64,000 nucleotides of DNA from Sarcocystis neurona (Eukaryota; Apicomplexa; Conoidasida; Eucoccidiorida; Sarcocystidae), in contig KL647296.1 in assembly GCA_000727475.1 (NCBI GenBank), positions 2,722,062 through 2,786,061 on the forward strand, written 5' to 3'. Numbering within the stretch: the stretch's first letter is position 1; every line of letters begins with the position of its first letter. The notes below the pieces were generated by a model. The model did not search any database. It saw only the letters and a list, made by a program, of their open reading frames with translations, and was not told where the DNA came from. Made by a program: the position numbers and the translations under genes. Of the stretch, positions 34,488-46,500 are shown in pieces.

Positions 34488-35849
34488 GCAGGAGTTTTTC
34501 AATCACGTGGGTGAAGCAAAGTGGGAATCTGCCCACGGATGTGTGCTGCGGCAGCCGTGGTTTTCTGGGTTGCTCGCGCCCCGCCGTCGCGGACGGTTGC
34601 TGCGATTGCCAGTGACACACCTGCTGCTGCTGCTGCTCCTCTGCACGCGGTTGTCCTCTTTGACTCGGTGTGATGCTGGCAGTTGCTGTTGCGAGACGCT
34701 GCTGAGGCTGCTACTTCTTGCTGCTGCAGGAGGCTGCTGCTGCCTGCTGTCCCAGAAGTTGTCGAAGTCCTTCTGCAGCGGTCTCCGGAGAGTCAGGATG
34801 ACACTTAGACACAGGCGCGGATGCCTCGTCTTTCTACACGGGAAGAAACAGCCGCAGCAGTAGCTCGCTTCGAATTCCTGCCTGGGAGACAGGGAAAACG
34901 AGGGAGAGGGAGGGAAAGTAGTAAGCGGGCGAACCGTTGATGAAGAAAGACAAGGCGTCAACTTACAGAAGAAATGGTGAACTACGATGAAAAACGGCAT
35001 TCGGCCACTACCAGCAACGGGCGAAGCCTCATGAAAATGTAGGAGGAAGGACGCAAAAACGGAGCAGCACGGCGGCAGCCACACACCCGCTGAGTTCGTC
35101 TGCCGGGGCATCGCAGTAAAGTGGACGCACGACACGTGTTTCTGCAGTTCTCGGCGGAAAGGACGTTTTATGAGAGAAGGAGAAAGTCAAGAAAGCCGTC
35201 AACGAAGAGAGCAACCATCAACGCCGAGCGCGCTCCTATATTTTCCAGACGCGCATGCGCACACACACCGTCGGCGCAGCCACAGCCCGCAGCGCGGTGC
35301 CGCAGTAGCAGCAGTAGCAGCAACAGCAGCAAGCAGTTCCTAACACAGCAACACCAACGTAGGAAAGAGAGAGAGCGAGGGAGGGAGTAGTAATGACAGC
35401 AACGGCGGCAGCAGCAGCAGCACAACATCGGCAATCACAAGCGTCTACACCATCAGCCGCAGCGGGATCCAGCGGCAGCAGCAGCAGTAGGAGCCGCAAT
35501 AGCAGCAGCAGCAGCAGCCACAAACGAGCAGCGTAACAGGAGCTACGAAAACGCCGAACAAGACAACGCACAACACCTGTGCAGCGAACGCGTGCCTGAC
35601 GAGCAGCGCAGCAGCGGGACACCTGCGCACGAGAATTTAAGTCGAGAGAAAAAAAAGGGAGAGAGAAAGAAAAAAACGTGGCACAGGAGTAGTCAGGTTC
35701 GCCCAGCGGAAGCAAATACTCACACCCACAGCGGCGCATCCCTTATACTGATGACAACACAGGAACATGGCCCTGCAGTTCGTATTACGCATAGGTGAAA
35801 TAGGCAAGGATCTATATACTAGACCTGTGCTGCGCGGTGACCACAGAGT

Positions 35850-36440
35850 GCCACAGATGTATACCGCGTGCTGCAGCAGCTGTCCGTATATACGTGTGTC
35901 TACATACATGCATGTATCAAGACACATCTATTTATATTAAGCGATAAGTTTACAGATGGTGTAGCAGCTGCAGCAGCTATACGTATATACGTGCGTCTAT
36001 ATACATGCACGTATCAAGACACATGTACTTATATCAAGCGATACACTTACAGATGGTGTAGCAGCTGCAGCAGCTACACGTACATACGTGTGTCTATATC
36101 CATATATATAAATACATGTGTATTTATCTTAAGCTATAGATTTACAGATGGTGTACTTGCGGCTGCAGCTGCACGTATATACGTGTGACTATATATACGT
36201 AAATACAGATGTATGTGTATCTATGAAACTGTAGATTTGCGGATGGCATACTTGCTGCGGCAGCCATACGTACACTCGTATGTGTATACACGTCTGTATA
36301 CACACGTGTTTATAGATAGTAAGCTATAGATTTACAGATGATGTACCTGCTGCACCAGCTATACGGGCACGCGTGTGGGTATACACATATGTGTACATGC
36401 GTATTTATATATATTCAGCTGTAGATACACAGGTGGTGAA
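35850..36440. repeat. About 95-bp tandem satellite, six to seven copies
   Basis: The core tacagatggtgtagcagctg (and variants) starts at 35951, 36048, 36143, 36238, 36333 and 36426, with an earlier partial copy near 35855. Each unit also carries a tacgtatatacgtg stretch and an agcgata/agctata stretch. Confidence 0.88.
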
Positions 36441-37499
36441 GTATGCGTTACAAGTTTGAGACGGAAGAACTAACTCTCCTGGTTCGTCTTGCGAACACAC
36501 GTGTGCACATATTTTCGTATACACTGGGCTACATATATATATCTATACATAAATATATATATCCGTTCTGCGGACATACGTGTACACATATTTTCGTATA
36601 CACTGGGCGGTATACATTTTTATATACGATGAGATACGCCCACAAAATTTCAGACAGGGGAGTTAACTTCTTCTACTTCAGCGGGAGAGAAGCCCCTGGG
36701 CAACGGCCAGACTGTAGGATACACGCAAGTGAAATGCTGCTGTTGGTGAGGGCGCGCACGGCTTCTTCTGCAGCAGTGGCTGCTGGTGCTGCTGCTCTCG
36801 TCGCGCTGGTGCTGCTGCCTACGCCGCGGTTTTGTGCTGCATTGTTGCTGGGCGTCCTCCCTCTGTTGCCGCTGTAATTATTGCTGATGCTGCTGGGGGT
36901 GCGGTTACCGCCGTGCTCGCTGCCGCGATTGTTGCTGCTAGGAGGCTTGCTGCTGATCTTCTGGGAGGAGTTGTGGAATGTGTACGGTAGAGTGTTGCAA
37001 AGGCTGCTTCTGGCCTCTTTCTACGCCTGCTCCTCTAACTGTTGCCGTCCTTGCTCCTGCTGCTGGTGGCGCGACGCTTGCTGCTGCTGCTGCTCCTGTT
37101 GTCACTGCTCTCACAGACTCTGTACATACTGTGCCTGTTGAGATGGCTGCTACTGGCCTGTTTCTACGCCGGCTGCTCTCGCTGTTGCTGTTGTTGCTCC
37201 TGCTGCTGTTGCCGCTACTGTTGCTGCTGTTGCCGCTACTCTTGCTGCTGCTGCTGCTGCCACTGCTCCCGCAACTGCTGCACGACCAACAAAAATCTCT
37301 TTCGTCATCCAGGACTGCTGCCTTCCTCCCCCCTGACACGGGCCCCAGCAGGTGCAGCTTTCCCGTCAAGAACACCGGAGCTGCTGCAGCTGTTCGTGAG
37401 GACACAACGTAACCGTGACTGATGTGACAAAAACAACAGCAGGAACAGCCCAGCAGGAGATCCTCCGGCACGAGGACTACGAATAGCAGAGCACCCTTC

Positions 37500-37650
37500 T
37501 TTCCTGAGCATACGGGGAGGAAGGAAATACTGGCATACACGTATGCATATATATATATATGTGTATTTAGGCAAACTACGAGCGTCTTTCTTTACTGAGT
37601 GTAGGCAGAGGAAGGAAATACGGGCATACACACGTACGTACGTGTATATG
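37500..37650. repeat. Two copies of a roughly 90-base unit
   Basis: Copies share ttctttcctgagcat/ttctttactgagtgt, then ggaaggaaatac.ggcataca, separated by TA DNA. Confidence 0.65.
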
Positions 37651-39399
37651 TATGCGTGCAACACAGGTGGACCGACGTGCACTTCCGAGTCCACCTATGG
37701 CCAGATGTACAAAAATAGATACAAGAAATCTGGAGGAGACCGTGTGACGGCAGTGCGCGCATAGGTATGCACGTGCGATTACATGTGTTGCGAAATTTAC
37801 AAATGTGAAGCACACACTGCAGCACCCCACTAGAGCTCGGCACATAGGAAGCTACTATGTATGGCGTATCTATGTATGTGTAACGCAGACTTAATAATAT
37901 CCACGAAGTATCCCCTTTATGGTTCCTACAATGAGAACACTTCTTCAGCTGCCGGGGCAAATGTTCGCTACTGTTCAGTTGAGTCGACTCCATACAAATA
38001 TCGTAGACACGAAGAATACGTGTCTATGACGCACACAAGGAAGTCGTGTAGGTGTGGTAGTACATGCGGAGTGAGGGTACGTGGAGCGGTACATACTAGT
38101 CGCCCATCAACGGGGAAGTTCGCACATACTTTTGTGAGTCGTGCACGGAGAGGATCTGCGTCTCTGCAAATAAGCTCGCTGCACAGAGGGAGGCGCGCTC
38201 CGGAGGCTAGAAAGCAGTCGCGACCATTAAAGAGTAATTTCTGAATACCGTAGTAGATGCCACATAGACACGGTAACTTATTCGTAAATGTGTTCGCTAG
38301 AAAGTCTTCTCCCAGTCTGATGCCTCTTTAAATTGTTTTCTGGACACAGAACCCTATAAATATGTATATACACTCCTGTGAAACGTAGAGTTGAGGTTGT
38401 GCAGGTGATATGTGTATGTGTGCATGCGTATCTGTGTGTCTGTACGTATGTATGTGTACAGACCCTCCAGAGGCGTGTGTATGCATATCAGCAGTCCACC
38501 TACATTTGAAGAAGAGTGTTGCTGGCGCGTCAGCGGAGTCTCAGCGCGAACAAAAGAAACGTCAACTCGCCCTAGCATGTGCACGAAGAGGCAATCTCCT
38601 TACACATTTAAAGGGCTTTCTGAGAAGATGTAAGGCTCTGACGAGTATATATATGTGTATGCACCCGACACCAGCTGTAAAAATCTAGCAATAGATGTGA
38701 TACGAACCTAACTGCTTCACCGCGTCGGACTGCAATATTTCTAGCACGTGGCCAGGTGCTATTTCGTGTATGCACTCTTACGAGGTGGTGCGTCTCCTTT
38801 GGCAGTATTTTTATTGTCGCTAACCTCAATTTTTCGCGCTGTTGCATTCTACGACGTCGACGTCCCCGAAACAGTGAAGCCAAGGAAGATAATAACGGAC
38901 TATGTCTTCTGCTAATATCTCGTTTGGTGCCTTCAAGTCTGCGATTCTTCAGCCTTGTGTGCTGGCATAGGTCACGCACCCGAAACTGCTGTAACGGCCT
39001 CTACACGGTGAACGAATCCGGCAGCCGCTTTTCGACGCACTCCACTTTGGAGTCAGAATAAACAGCAGGCGATCGGACATCCTGATGAGCGTCGGCTGCT
39101 TCCATGAGCGTGGCAGCCTTCCCCAGTGTAGTACACTGATACGTGTGCTACCTTAGAAAGTGACATTTTTACCCCACGCAAGCTCATCTCGGCATACACA
39201 CTGTGTGAACCGGTAGCTGTTAAAAGAAACTGGGCATCGAGAGACAGTGAACCGGCGGCACTCTGCGTAGTCGGATTCGCTCGCAGATGCCGGGGACCTG
39301 AGTGCCCGTACTGCTCCACAGAAAGCGCCTTTGATGCGCTCGGAACAAGACGCAGGCCCCTTTTTTCGAATGGTTTGAGGTGCGAGCCACGGCTGGTTG

Positions 39400-40330
39400 A
39401 CGTTTGTGTGGATGGGCTCACTTGACGAAGGCGGTCTGAACGTCCGTCTGGGGGTTTTTCTTCTCAGTTCGGTACGCGTAGTTGCCACGCCGACAATCCG
39501 TAGAGCGCCGTGCCTCTACCACAAGGCGGAATCTTGACTTCTGGTAACGCATCTTACAGAACTTCTGCCTTTTCTCCATATACACGAGTACTGTCTTCAT
39601 TTGCTTAGTCAAGTGGGACCCGGAGGAGCAAATCACTTCCACCGCAACGGCCAGGAAATGCGGGCTGCGCTTTATCTGTCCCGGGGGCTATACAACTGCG
39701 TGAAAATTCCCCTAGACAAGTACAGCAGACACAGCTGGTGTGTCAGTGCCATTCTATTCACATCGCCGGATGTCCACTTGCCTGGCGAGCTGCGTAGCGA
39801 AGGGAAGAAGTCTACGCGGCTTTTGAAGCTTATAGCATTCGTGACTCGCGTATGCATACAGTCTCAGTCGTGTTCTACCCCCATTTTTTCACCTGCTGTC
39901 GAACTTCGTGAGCCTTGTCTGAAGTTACCTCGGGTGATGCCGCCAAGTGATGCGTCGCCCCTCCTCTGCGAAGATCGAATCGCATATTTTTCTACGCATA
40001 GCCTCGTAAGTCCTGTGTATCTCTACAGCCCACTGCAGCTGTTTGTCGGTAGAGTCATACCAGAAGCGCATTCTCACGCGCGCGCCACTGGCTCACCAGT
40101 GTCTTCGCGCACAGCTACGACGAGTGTCCTCTGGGCCAGATACTAGTGTTGCCTTCACCCACGCCGCGTCGCGTGTTAGCCGCAGTGGAGAATGTCTCAA
40201 GAATTGTAATAGTTCGCTGCTTGGATGCGTAAGAGACGGCTCTCCTGCTGTTCCGGCAATTACGACTCTGATAAAGCAGTAACATCCCACTCTGCCGCTT
40301 GTGGTAATGGTGCGGCTATTTCAGTACCAG
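39400..40330 (-). mobile_element. Possible remnants of a Ty1/copia-like retroelement
   Basis: Minus-strand frames, broken by stops, show short similarities to copia-type RNase H: AVSYASKQRTITILETFSTA near 40200, then YDSTDKQLQWAVEIH and MRRKICDSIFAEEGRRITW near 39990-40070. A separate piece near 39430-39530 reads FRLVVEARR and QTDVQTAFVK, recalling copia reverse transcriptase RLVVKG and QMDVKTAFL. The order of the pieces does not fit one intact element, and no LTRs are visible. The segment has far less TA and CAG than its surroundings. A plus-strand frame of 181 codons (39601-40146) overlaps it and could be the real signal instead. Confidence 0.25.
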
Positions 40331-42639
40331 GGGCTTCCGCTTGACATCGCGCCGTGGGTTCAACTGTAGCTTGCGTGTGGACAACAGGAAGTCTCATATA
40401 TTGCTCCCCCCCCCCCAGAAGGGTTACATACCACACTATTACGCCGAGCAATTCGACAAGAAGGCCCCGGGGCAACAGCGTATGCAGCGGGGACAGGCGC
40501 AGCACACGCAGCGCGGCAAAAACAGCAAGGGAAACACCTGCGGCTGTCTGCTGAGAATCTCTCAACAGACAGCAACGGCAGCAACACGAAGAGGCGCGGC
40601 GGTCACAGCAGGGAGTCGACGTCAATACTTGCAGTAATACGTCGCGGCGGCAGCAACAGCACTAATTGGCGTTCTCCCCATATTTACGCCGCAGTTAAAA
40701 GTTTCGCAGAGGGACCGACAGCAGGAGCTCGAGCCCACTGCCTTTTTTCGCTCCCGCCTGCTCAAGAAGATCGACGTCGAATGCAGAAGTTGTGTTTCTC
40801 ACTGCTGCCCACGGTTGTGCAATATTACCTGCTGTGTAAGTGCTGCTGCCCGTGTATGGCTACTTGATAACATCCCCCTGCTTCTCTATCCACGTTTTTG
40901 TGAGCATCGTTCTGCACTGCCGCTCTCGCGGCTACCCGCTGCTTGCTGCTGGTGGCACTTTCCTGGTATTCTTGCGCGTGCTGCGGCTGTTGCTGCTACG
41001 GTTGCAGCTAGTGTTGCTGCTCCTGTTGCCATTGCTCCCGCTCCTGCTGCCCCTGCTCTCGGTACTGGTGCTGCTGGTATTGCTGCTGCTGCTACTGCTA
41101 TTGCTGCTGGTGCTCCTGCTGCTGCTGCTCCTGCTCCTGCTGCTCCTGCTGCTGCTGCTCCTGCTGCTGCTGCTCCTGCTGTTGCTGCTCCTGCTGCTGC
41201 TGCTAGTGCTGCTGCTGCTAGTGCTGCTGCTCTGAAGTTCTGTGTGCTTCTGCTGCATCTGTTGCCGCTACTGCTCTTGGAACTCTTGCAGCCACTGCTG
41301 GTAATGCTGCTGCTGCTGTGGCTGGTAGTTCTTCGCTGCCGCAGCTCCCGGTCCCGGTGCTGCCGCCTGTACTGTGCGATGCTGCTGCTGTGTTGGACTG
41401 CTGCTGCCTGCTTGCGGCCTCCTCCTTGGTCGAGCCTGTTTGTGCTGCAGTGGAACTTTTCCGAATGCTAGTTCCGTGTTGTTCTCTCCTAGACGGGAGC
41501 TGCTGCAGTTTTCTTTTTTCCTCCTCCAAGCTGCTGCGCTCTGAGTTTTCTTCTCGCGCACCGGACCGCACCTCCTGCGTTGACCGATCCTTTCTCTGCG
41601 CTGCTATGCGGGTGCCGTTGCGTTGCTGCTGCTGCATCTCTCCCCCCCTTCGTTCCGCACTTGTCGCGCATTTCAGCAGCAACGCAGAATCCTGAAGCGT
41701 CTTCTTTTCATCGTTTCTCCGCCGCTCTTCCACATCAAGCCTCCACCTTTTTGCTTCCTTCTTCCCTTTTTCTCCCATTTTCCCGTCTCCTCTCGTCCGT
41801 CGCCACCGCGCCGCCGCTGTGGGGAGAGAGAGAGCTGTTGCGGCTGCTGCCGCTCCCTTCTACTTTTGTCTACCGGCTACCGCAGCTACTCCTCCTCCTG
41901 TCCCTGCTGCTGTGCGCGCAGCTGTGGCCGTGGAACAAATATACCGCATCTGCAGCAGCAAAGTAAGAATTTGGGCCTCACCCGCTTCTCTCTGCTCTCA
42001 CTTGTGCCCCTCCGTACACGACTACTCACCAGTGCCGCCGCTTGTGCGTTTCCCGCGGCGTCCTCCCCTCCTCCTGCAGGTCCCGCTTGATCCTTCCCAC
42101 CCGCGCAATTGCAGCACGAGATGACCTGCGCCCGTGCATGTATCTGTGCAAATAAATCTTCTCGGACATTCGCCTTACTTTAAACGAGTCTGGCTGCATA
42201 TACGCACGCATATTTTCACGTATTTAGCCACTTCTTACCGAAGCGCATGTACAGACGACGTCCACTACGGCGGCATGTGCGCGTTCTCCGCACAGCCTGA
42301 CGCGTGACACGTATATACCTATACATATATATACGTATGTCTAAATTTGGTTTTCTCTGCATAGCTTTGTCAAGGACATAGCAAAAGGTAAGGCGCCCCA
42401 TCCCCTTCTCGCGGTGCCTATCCGCAGCAGCAGGCGGGCCGTTGCAGCACGCCCAGCAGGGTCGTAGCAGTTCACGGAGGACCGCAGGTGTACTGTAGAA
42501 CCGCACTGCTGGGACAGCAGGCGAAGAAGCACCGCAGGGGCCCGTGGGGAAGGCAGGAAACTGCAGTTAATTCTGGTGGAGTACACGTGTGTCTTCCGCC
42601 TGCGTAGATTCGTAGAAACAGCAGCCGCCTGAGGGAGAC

Positions 42640-43130
42640 CTGTGTGGTGTACGTACACCGGGGCGCAGGGGCACGCTCAAGCAGTGGGTGTCACGTACAG
42701 TGCACCAGAAGGACCACTTTGGAGACGCAACTTTTTTTTTGCAGTCTCTGATGCGTGGAGGTCTTCTGCTTCGTGCTGCGAAGACGTGTTGTGTCGGCTT
42801 GCAGCTGGCGCTGCTGCTGTGCTGCCGCCTTCTCTCCGACTTGCTGCAATGTGTCTCTGGCAGCATACACTGGTTCACCACCTACGTTTCGGTGAAGGCG
42901 GCTTCAGTCTACGTTCACCGCACACTCCGCGGGTGCGGTGTACGTACACTGGAGAACTGTCGCACAGTGCGTGCACCCGGGTACACTGATGCGCCACGTG
43001 CACACTCCATGTCTCCCGCAGGCTGTAGACACCCCACACAGTGTATACGTGCCAAACTCCACAGCGCCGGCTGCAGTGTCCGTACACCTGAGCGTCCTGT
43101 GTGTACACCGCCGTACACACATCTTCTTTA
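42640..43130 (+). promoter_or_regulatory. Cluster of GTAC-centred palindromes upstream of eIF3a
   Basis: A perfect ggtgtacgtacacc is at 42646-42659 and a one-mismatch copy at 42937-42950. Half-sites (gtacacc, gtacacac) occur near 42975, 43080 and 43103-43125, 300-780 bases before the eIF3a start codon. A regulatory role is inference. Confidence 0.3.
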
Positions 43131-43422
43131 GTCCCGGGCGGGCGCGTTGTTCGCCGGCAGTGACACTTTCCTGGTGCAGTTCCCGTCTCTCGTGTGTCTC
43201 CCACCTCCGTTGAGGGCGCCCACACTCCGTTTTGTGTAGCTTCTCCCCTTTTTTCTCCATTCTGCCGCGCGTGAGCCGCGTGGCGAACGGCTGCTGGGCT
43301 GCTGCTGCCGCCGCTGAAGGAGTGGAGCAACGCGTCCTCGTCTGCTGCTGTGTGCTGCCGCCGTTGCAGCTGCTGCTGGCTGATTGACCGCGAGCGGGAG
43401 CGTCTTCTCTGCGTGCCCCAAG

Positions 43423-43541
43423 ATGCAGTCCTTTCAGAAGCCGGAGAATGCGCTGAAGCGCGCGGATGAGCTGCTGTCGGTGGGGCAGCAGGAGGCAGCG
43501 CTTAAAATCTTGCACAGCGCAATAGGACACCGCAGATTCAG
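43423..43541 (+). CDS. EIF3A: eIF3a exon 1 (start codon)
   Basis: Codons 1-40. [18 protein letters not shown] matches the near-universal eIF3a start. The Met follows gccccaag, and no other in-frame Met precedes the conserved motif. The donor is gtagag after HRRF. Confidence 0.93.
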
Positions 43542-46500
43542 GTAGAGTTTTTCCTTCTTTTCCTGTTGCTTCTTCTGCGTGACACATTACTGCCGCAGCT
43601 GCAGCGTCTGCCGTCTTCCTGCCGCGTGCGAGACGCCAGGGGGGATCTACTGCGGAGCTTTTGTTCTCCCTTTTCCCTTCGTCCCGCATGTGTGCGAGGG
43701 GCGCCTGTGCTGCTGTCGGTTTCTCTGTGTGTACACACCTGTTCTATAAGTGTGCGCGCTTTTCGGGGTCGGGAGTGGTCCTGCTGCTGCGGCGGATGCA
43801 GACGTTGTTCTTCATGTCTCTGCTGCGGCCGTCTGCATGCGTCTGTAGCATCGTCTTCCCCGCGTCTTGTCGCTGCGGCAGCAGAGGCTGCCCGTGCCCG
43901 TCGCTGCGTCCCGCGCCTCGGTCGTGCGGGTCGCTGCAGGGCGGCCTCCCGTCTCTGCGGCTTTTGCACGCATAGGCAGCAGCTGTCGCTGTGTCTGTTT
44001 CTGCTCTCCATGCCGTGTCCCTCTCTTCTGAGGGAGGACAGGTGCGCCCGCTGTGTAGCGAGGAGTCCGCTGCGCATGCAAGTAAACGTGTTCGTCTAGC
44101 CTCTATGTGGAGGACTGTACTACTTTTCGCAGGTGTCTTCGTCTGCCTGTTCCTGTGTGTGTATGCACTTCGCCAGAGTCTACTTTTACGAATAGCTGCT
44201 CGGCTCCCATTTAGCCTGTCTCCACATATGTGTGTGTCTCTGTCCCTGTCCTGTGTCTCTCCATCTGTCAGTGGTTCTGCTGCCTGTGAAGAAGAACACA
44301 TCCGCAGGAGAATATCCGCGGGAAGCGCCCGCGCGCAGGCCACTGTGCCGCGGTTTCTGCGCGCGTACGTTGCACGAGACTCTTGTGAACGGGGCAGCCC
44401 TTCCTCGTTTTTCTCTCGAAGCGGCATCCTAATCGAACCACGCGGGGGGCCTGTGCGTGGGCATGTTGCAGGAACTACTCGTCTATATTTCTGGAAGACA
44501 GAGAGTAGATGCAGACGTCCCTACGCATGCGTGTCTGTGTGTGGATTGTGAAGAGTAGTTCTGGTTTCTTAACAAGATTTCCACTCTGCCAAGTATTCAA
44601 TTTACTTCCCTTCTCTGTGTGCACTTCCGTGTCTCCTCTTCGTCTCTGCTGCTCCGACGAACGCCGAGAATCACCGGGTCCCCTCTCTTCGTCTCTGCAT
44701 GCGGTGTCTCCAGGGGTGGCTTCTCCCATACATGGGGCCGGAAGTCTCCACGTTGAATCCCCCGTCTTCTTCGGCCGCGTCTCTGCGTGTGTGTGCCCGT
44801 CCACGTCTCCTTTTCACGTGTCTCCATGTGCCGCTGTCTCTTCCCCGGGGACAGTGAGACGGGCCGGGAAGTGACGGGTGGAGGAGGGGAAGACGGAGAG
44901 ATCTTTCCGTAGAAATAGTGTTCACATGTGTTTGTGTGTGGGGCTGCTCGGGGCAATAAATGATGCGGTGCAGGTCGCAGGGCTGGGACAGTGTCCAGGA
45001 GACGATTATGATCCGTCACCTGCAGCTCTGCGTTGATGAGAACAAGCTGCGTCTCGCCCGTGATGGACTGCACCAGTACCGCATAATATCTCAACATGCA
45101 AATATTCAATCTCTGGGTAAGTCTAGCAAGTTGAAGAAGAAGAGATAAGGAGACCGAAAGGAGCATGTAGAGAGGTATGCGTGGGGAGGAGGAGGGGGAG
45201 AAGAGGAGGAGGAAGAGACGTCTGAAGAGAGAGAGACGGAGATATTTGGTCGGTGACAGCAGCAGGCGTGGAATGCCCTTTCGGCAGGGGGGTCGGAGTT
45301 TGGGCGGCAGCGTGAAGCTGAAGAGTGGCGGTGGTTGTGGGGACGAGAAAACGAAGGAGGACGAGCATCGGGAAGAGAGCGGGAGGGGCGATGCAGTGTC
45401 GTCTTGCCGGGGGAGAAGCTGCTGCGCGCCGTTCCGCAATTGTGTGGAGACGTTTCTCCTTTCGTTCGCTGTGGCCGTTTACTGGCGCCGTGGTTGCTGC
45501 ACCGTGTATGTGAATGTGTTCGATAGGAGCAGCCTTTGCTGCGAGGAGAGACGCGGGGGTTTCCCTCGGTCGGGGTACATGTCTGCAGGTGCTGCAGGGG
45601 CGCAGCCTCGGAGCTGCTGGCCATGTGCTGCTGCTGTTGCTGCACCGCAGTGGAGTGCGTTGGCTTCCCGTCTACCCATCTCTCTGTTGCTGCTGCCGCA
45701 GCTACGAGTCGGAGAGGCGGGTGCCGTCTCCTGCTGCTGAGACAGGCGGCTGTTGTTGTGGGGTGTGTGTATTTGCTGTTGTCGGGCGGTCTTGACGCGG
45801 TGCTGCAGTGGCTGCTGAGCGGTCACCTGCTGCACTGGCTCTGGCTTTTTCTGCCCCGGCGTCTCGTCCTTCCGCAGGCGACACTGGCGCTGCTGCTGCT
45901 GCTCCTGCGGCTGCGCCGGTGCCGTCAGTTCCGCTGGTGTTCAAGTGCGCGCGGTCGCGCCGGGCATTTCTAGGGAGAGCACTGCGCTGCAGCGACTCCG
46001 TTCTCCCGTCGTCCCCAGGGTGTGTGCGTTGCTCAAATGAAAGTGCCGGTGTTGCTTCTGTTGGTGGCTCTGCTGCAGGGAAGGTGATTACTGAGCTGCG
46101 GTCGCGGGCAGAGCAGAAGCTCGTGCAGGCGAAGCAGCTGATGGAGGCAAGCGCCGCAGCGGCAGCAGCCGCTGCAGCAGCAGCGACGCCTGCGGGAGCG
46201 GAGGAAGGAGGGTCCTCTTCGGAAGCGCAGAAGGTGAAGCAGGAAGGAGGGGGGGAAACGGGGGCCGCGACGGTGGGGGGAACGTCGTCCTCGTCTTCCG
46301 CGTCGACCTCCTCGTCTTCCACCTCCGGGTCTTCCTCATCTTCCGCGGCTTCCGAAGGCACGACGGCTGCTGCAGTGGAAGCAGCAGAGGGAGCAACGAG
46401 AGTCGTGGCAGCAGCAGCGCAGGACCTGGACTTGCTGGCGGAGTCCCCGGAGGACTTGCTGCTGTCAACGCTGCAGATCGAAGTGCGTTCGGCTGATGCG

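Larger units (their letters stand above)
29068..43422. other. 14.4-kb region between the two divergent genes
   Basis: It holds CTG-rich DNA on plus (30340-31400, 36730-37290, 40975-41260), CAG-rich DNA on plus (34085-34495, 35300-35530), TA repeats, a satellite at 35850-36440, and a low-repeat segment at about 37.8-40.7 kb. Many long frames are open, as expected for GC-rich trinucleotide DNA on both strands. None shows convincing family similarity, so I list no gene, but small genes could be hidden here. Confidence 0.5.

Noticed and set aside
34079..34615. Plus ORF of 178 codons starting in a Gln/Glu-rich CAG tract
   Set aside because: Two other plus frames and one minus frame are equally open here; no conserved segment decides between them.
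41218..41778. Minus ORF of 186 codons (Met start, Gln/Ser/Arg-rich) opposite a CTG tract
   Set aside because: It could be a small gene but shows no homology, and the CTG tract opens frames on both strands; too weak to list.
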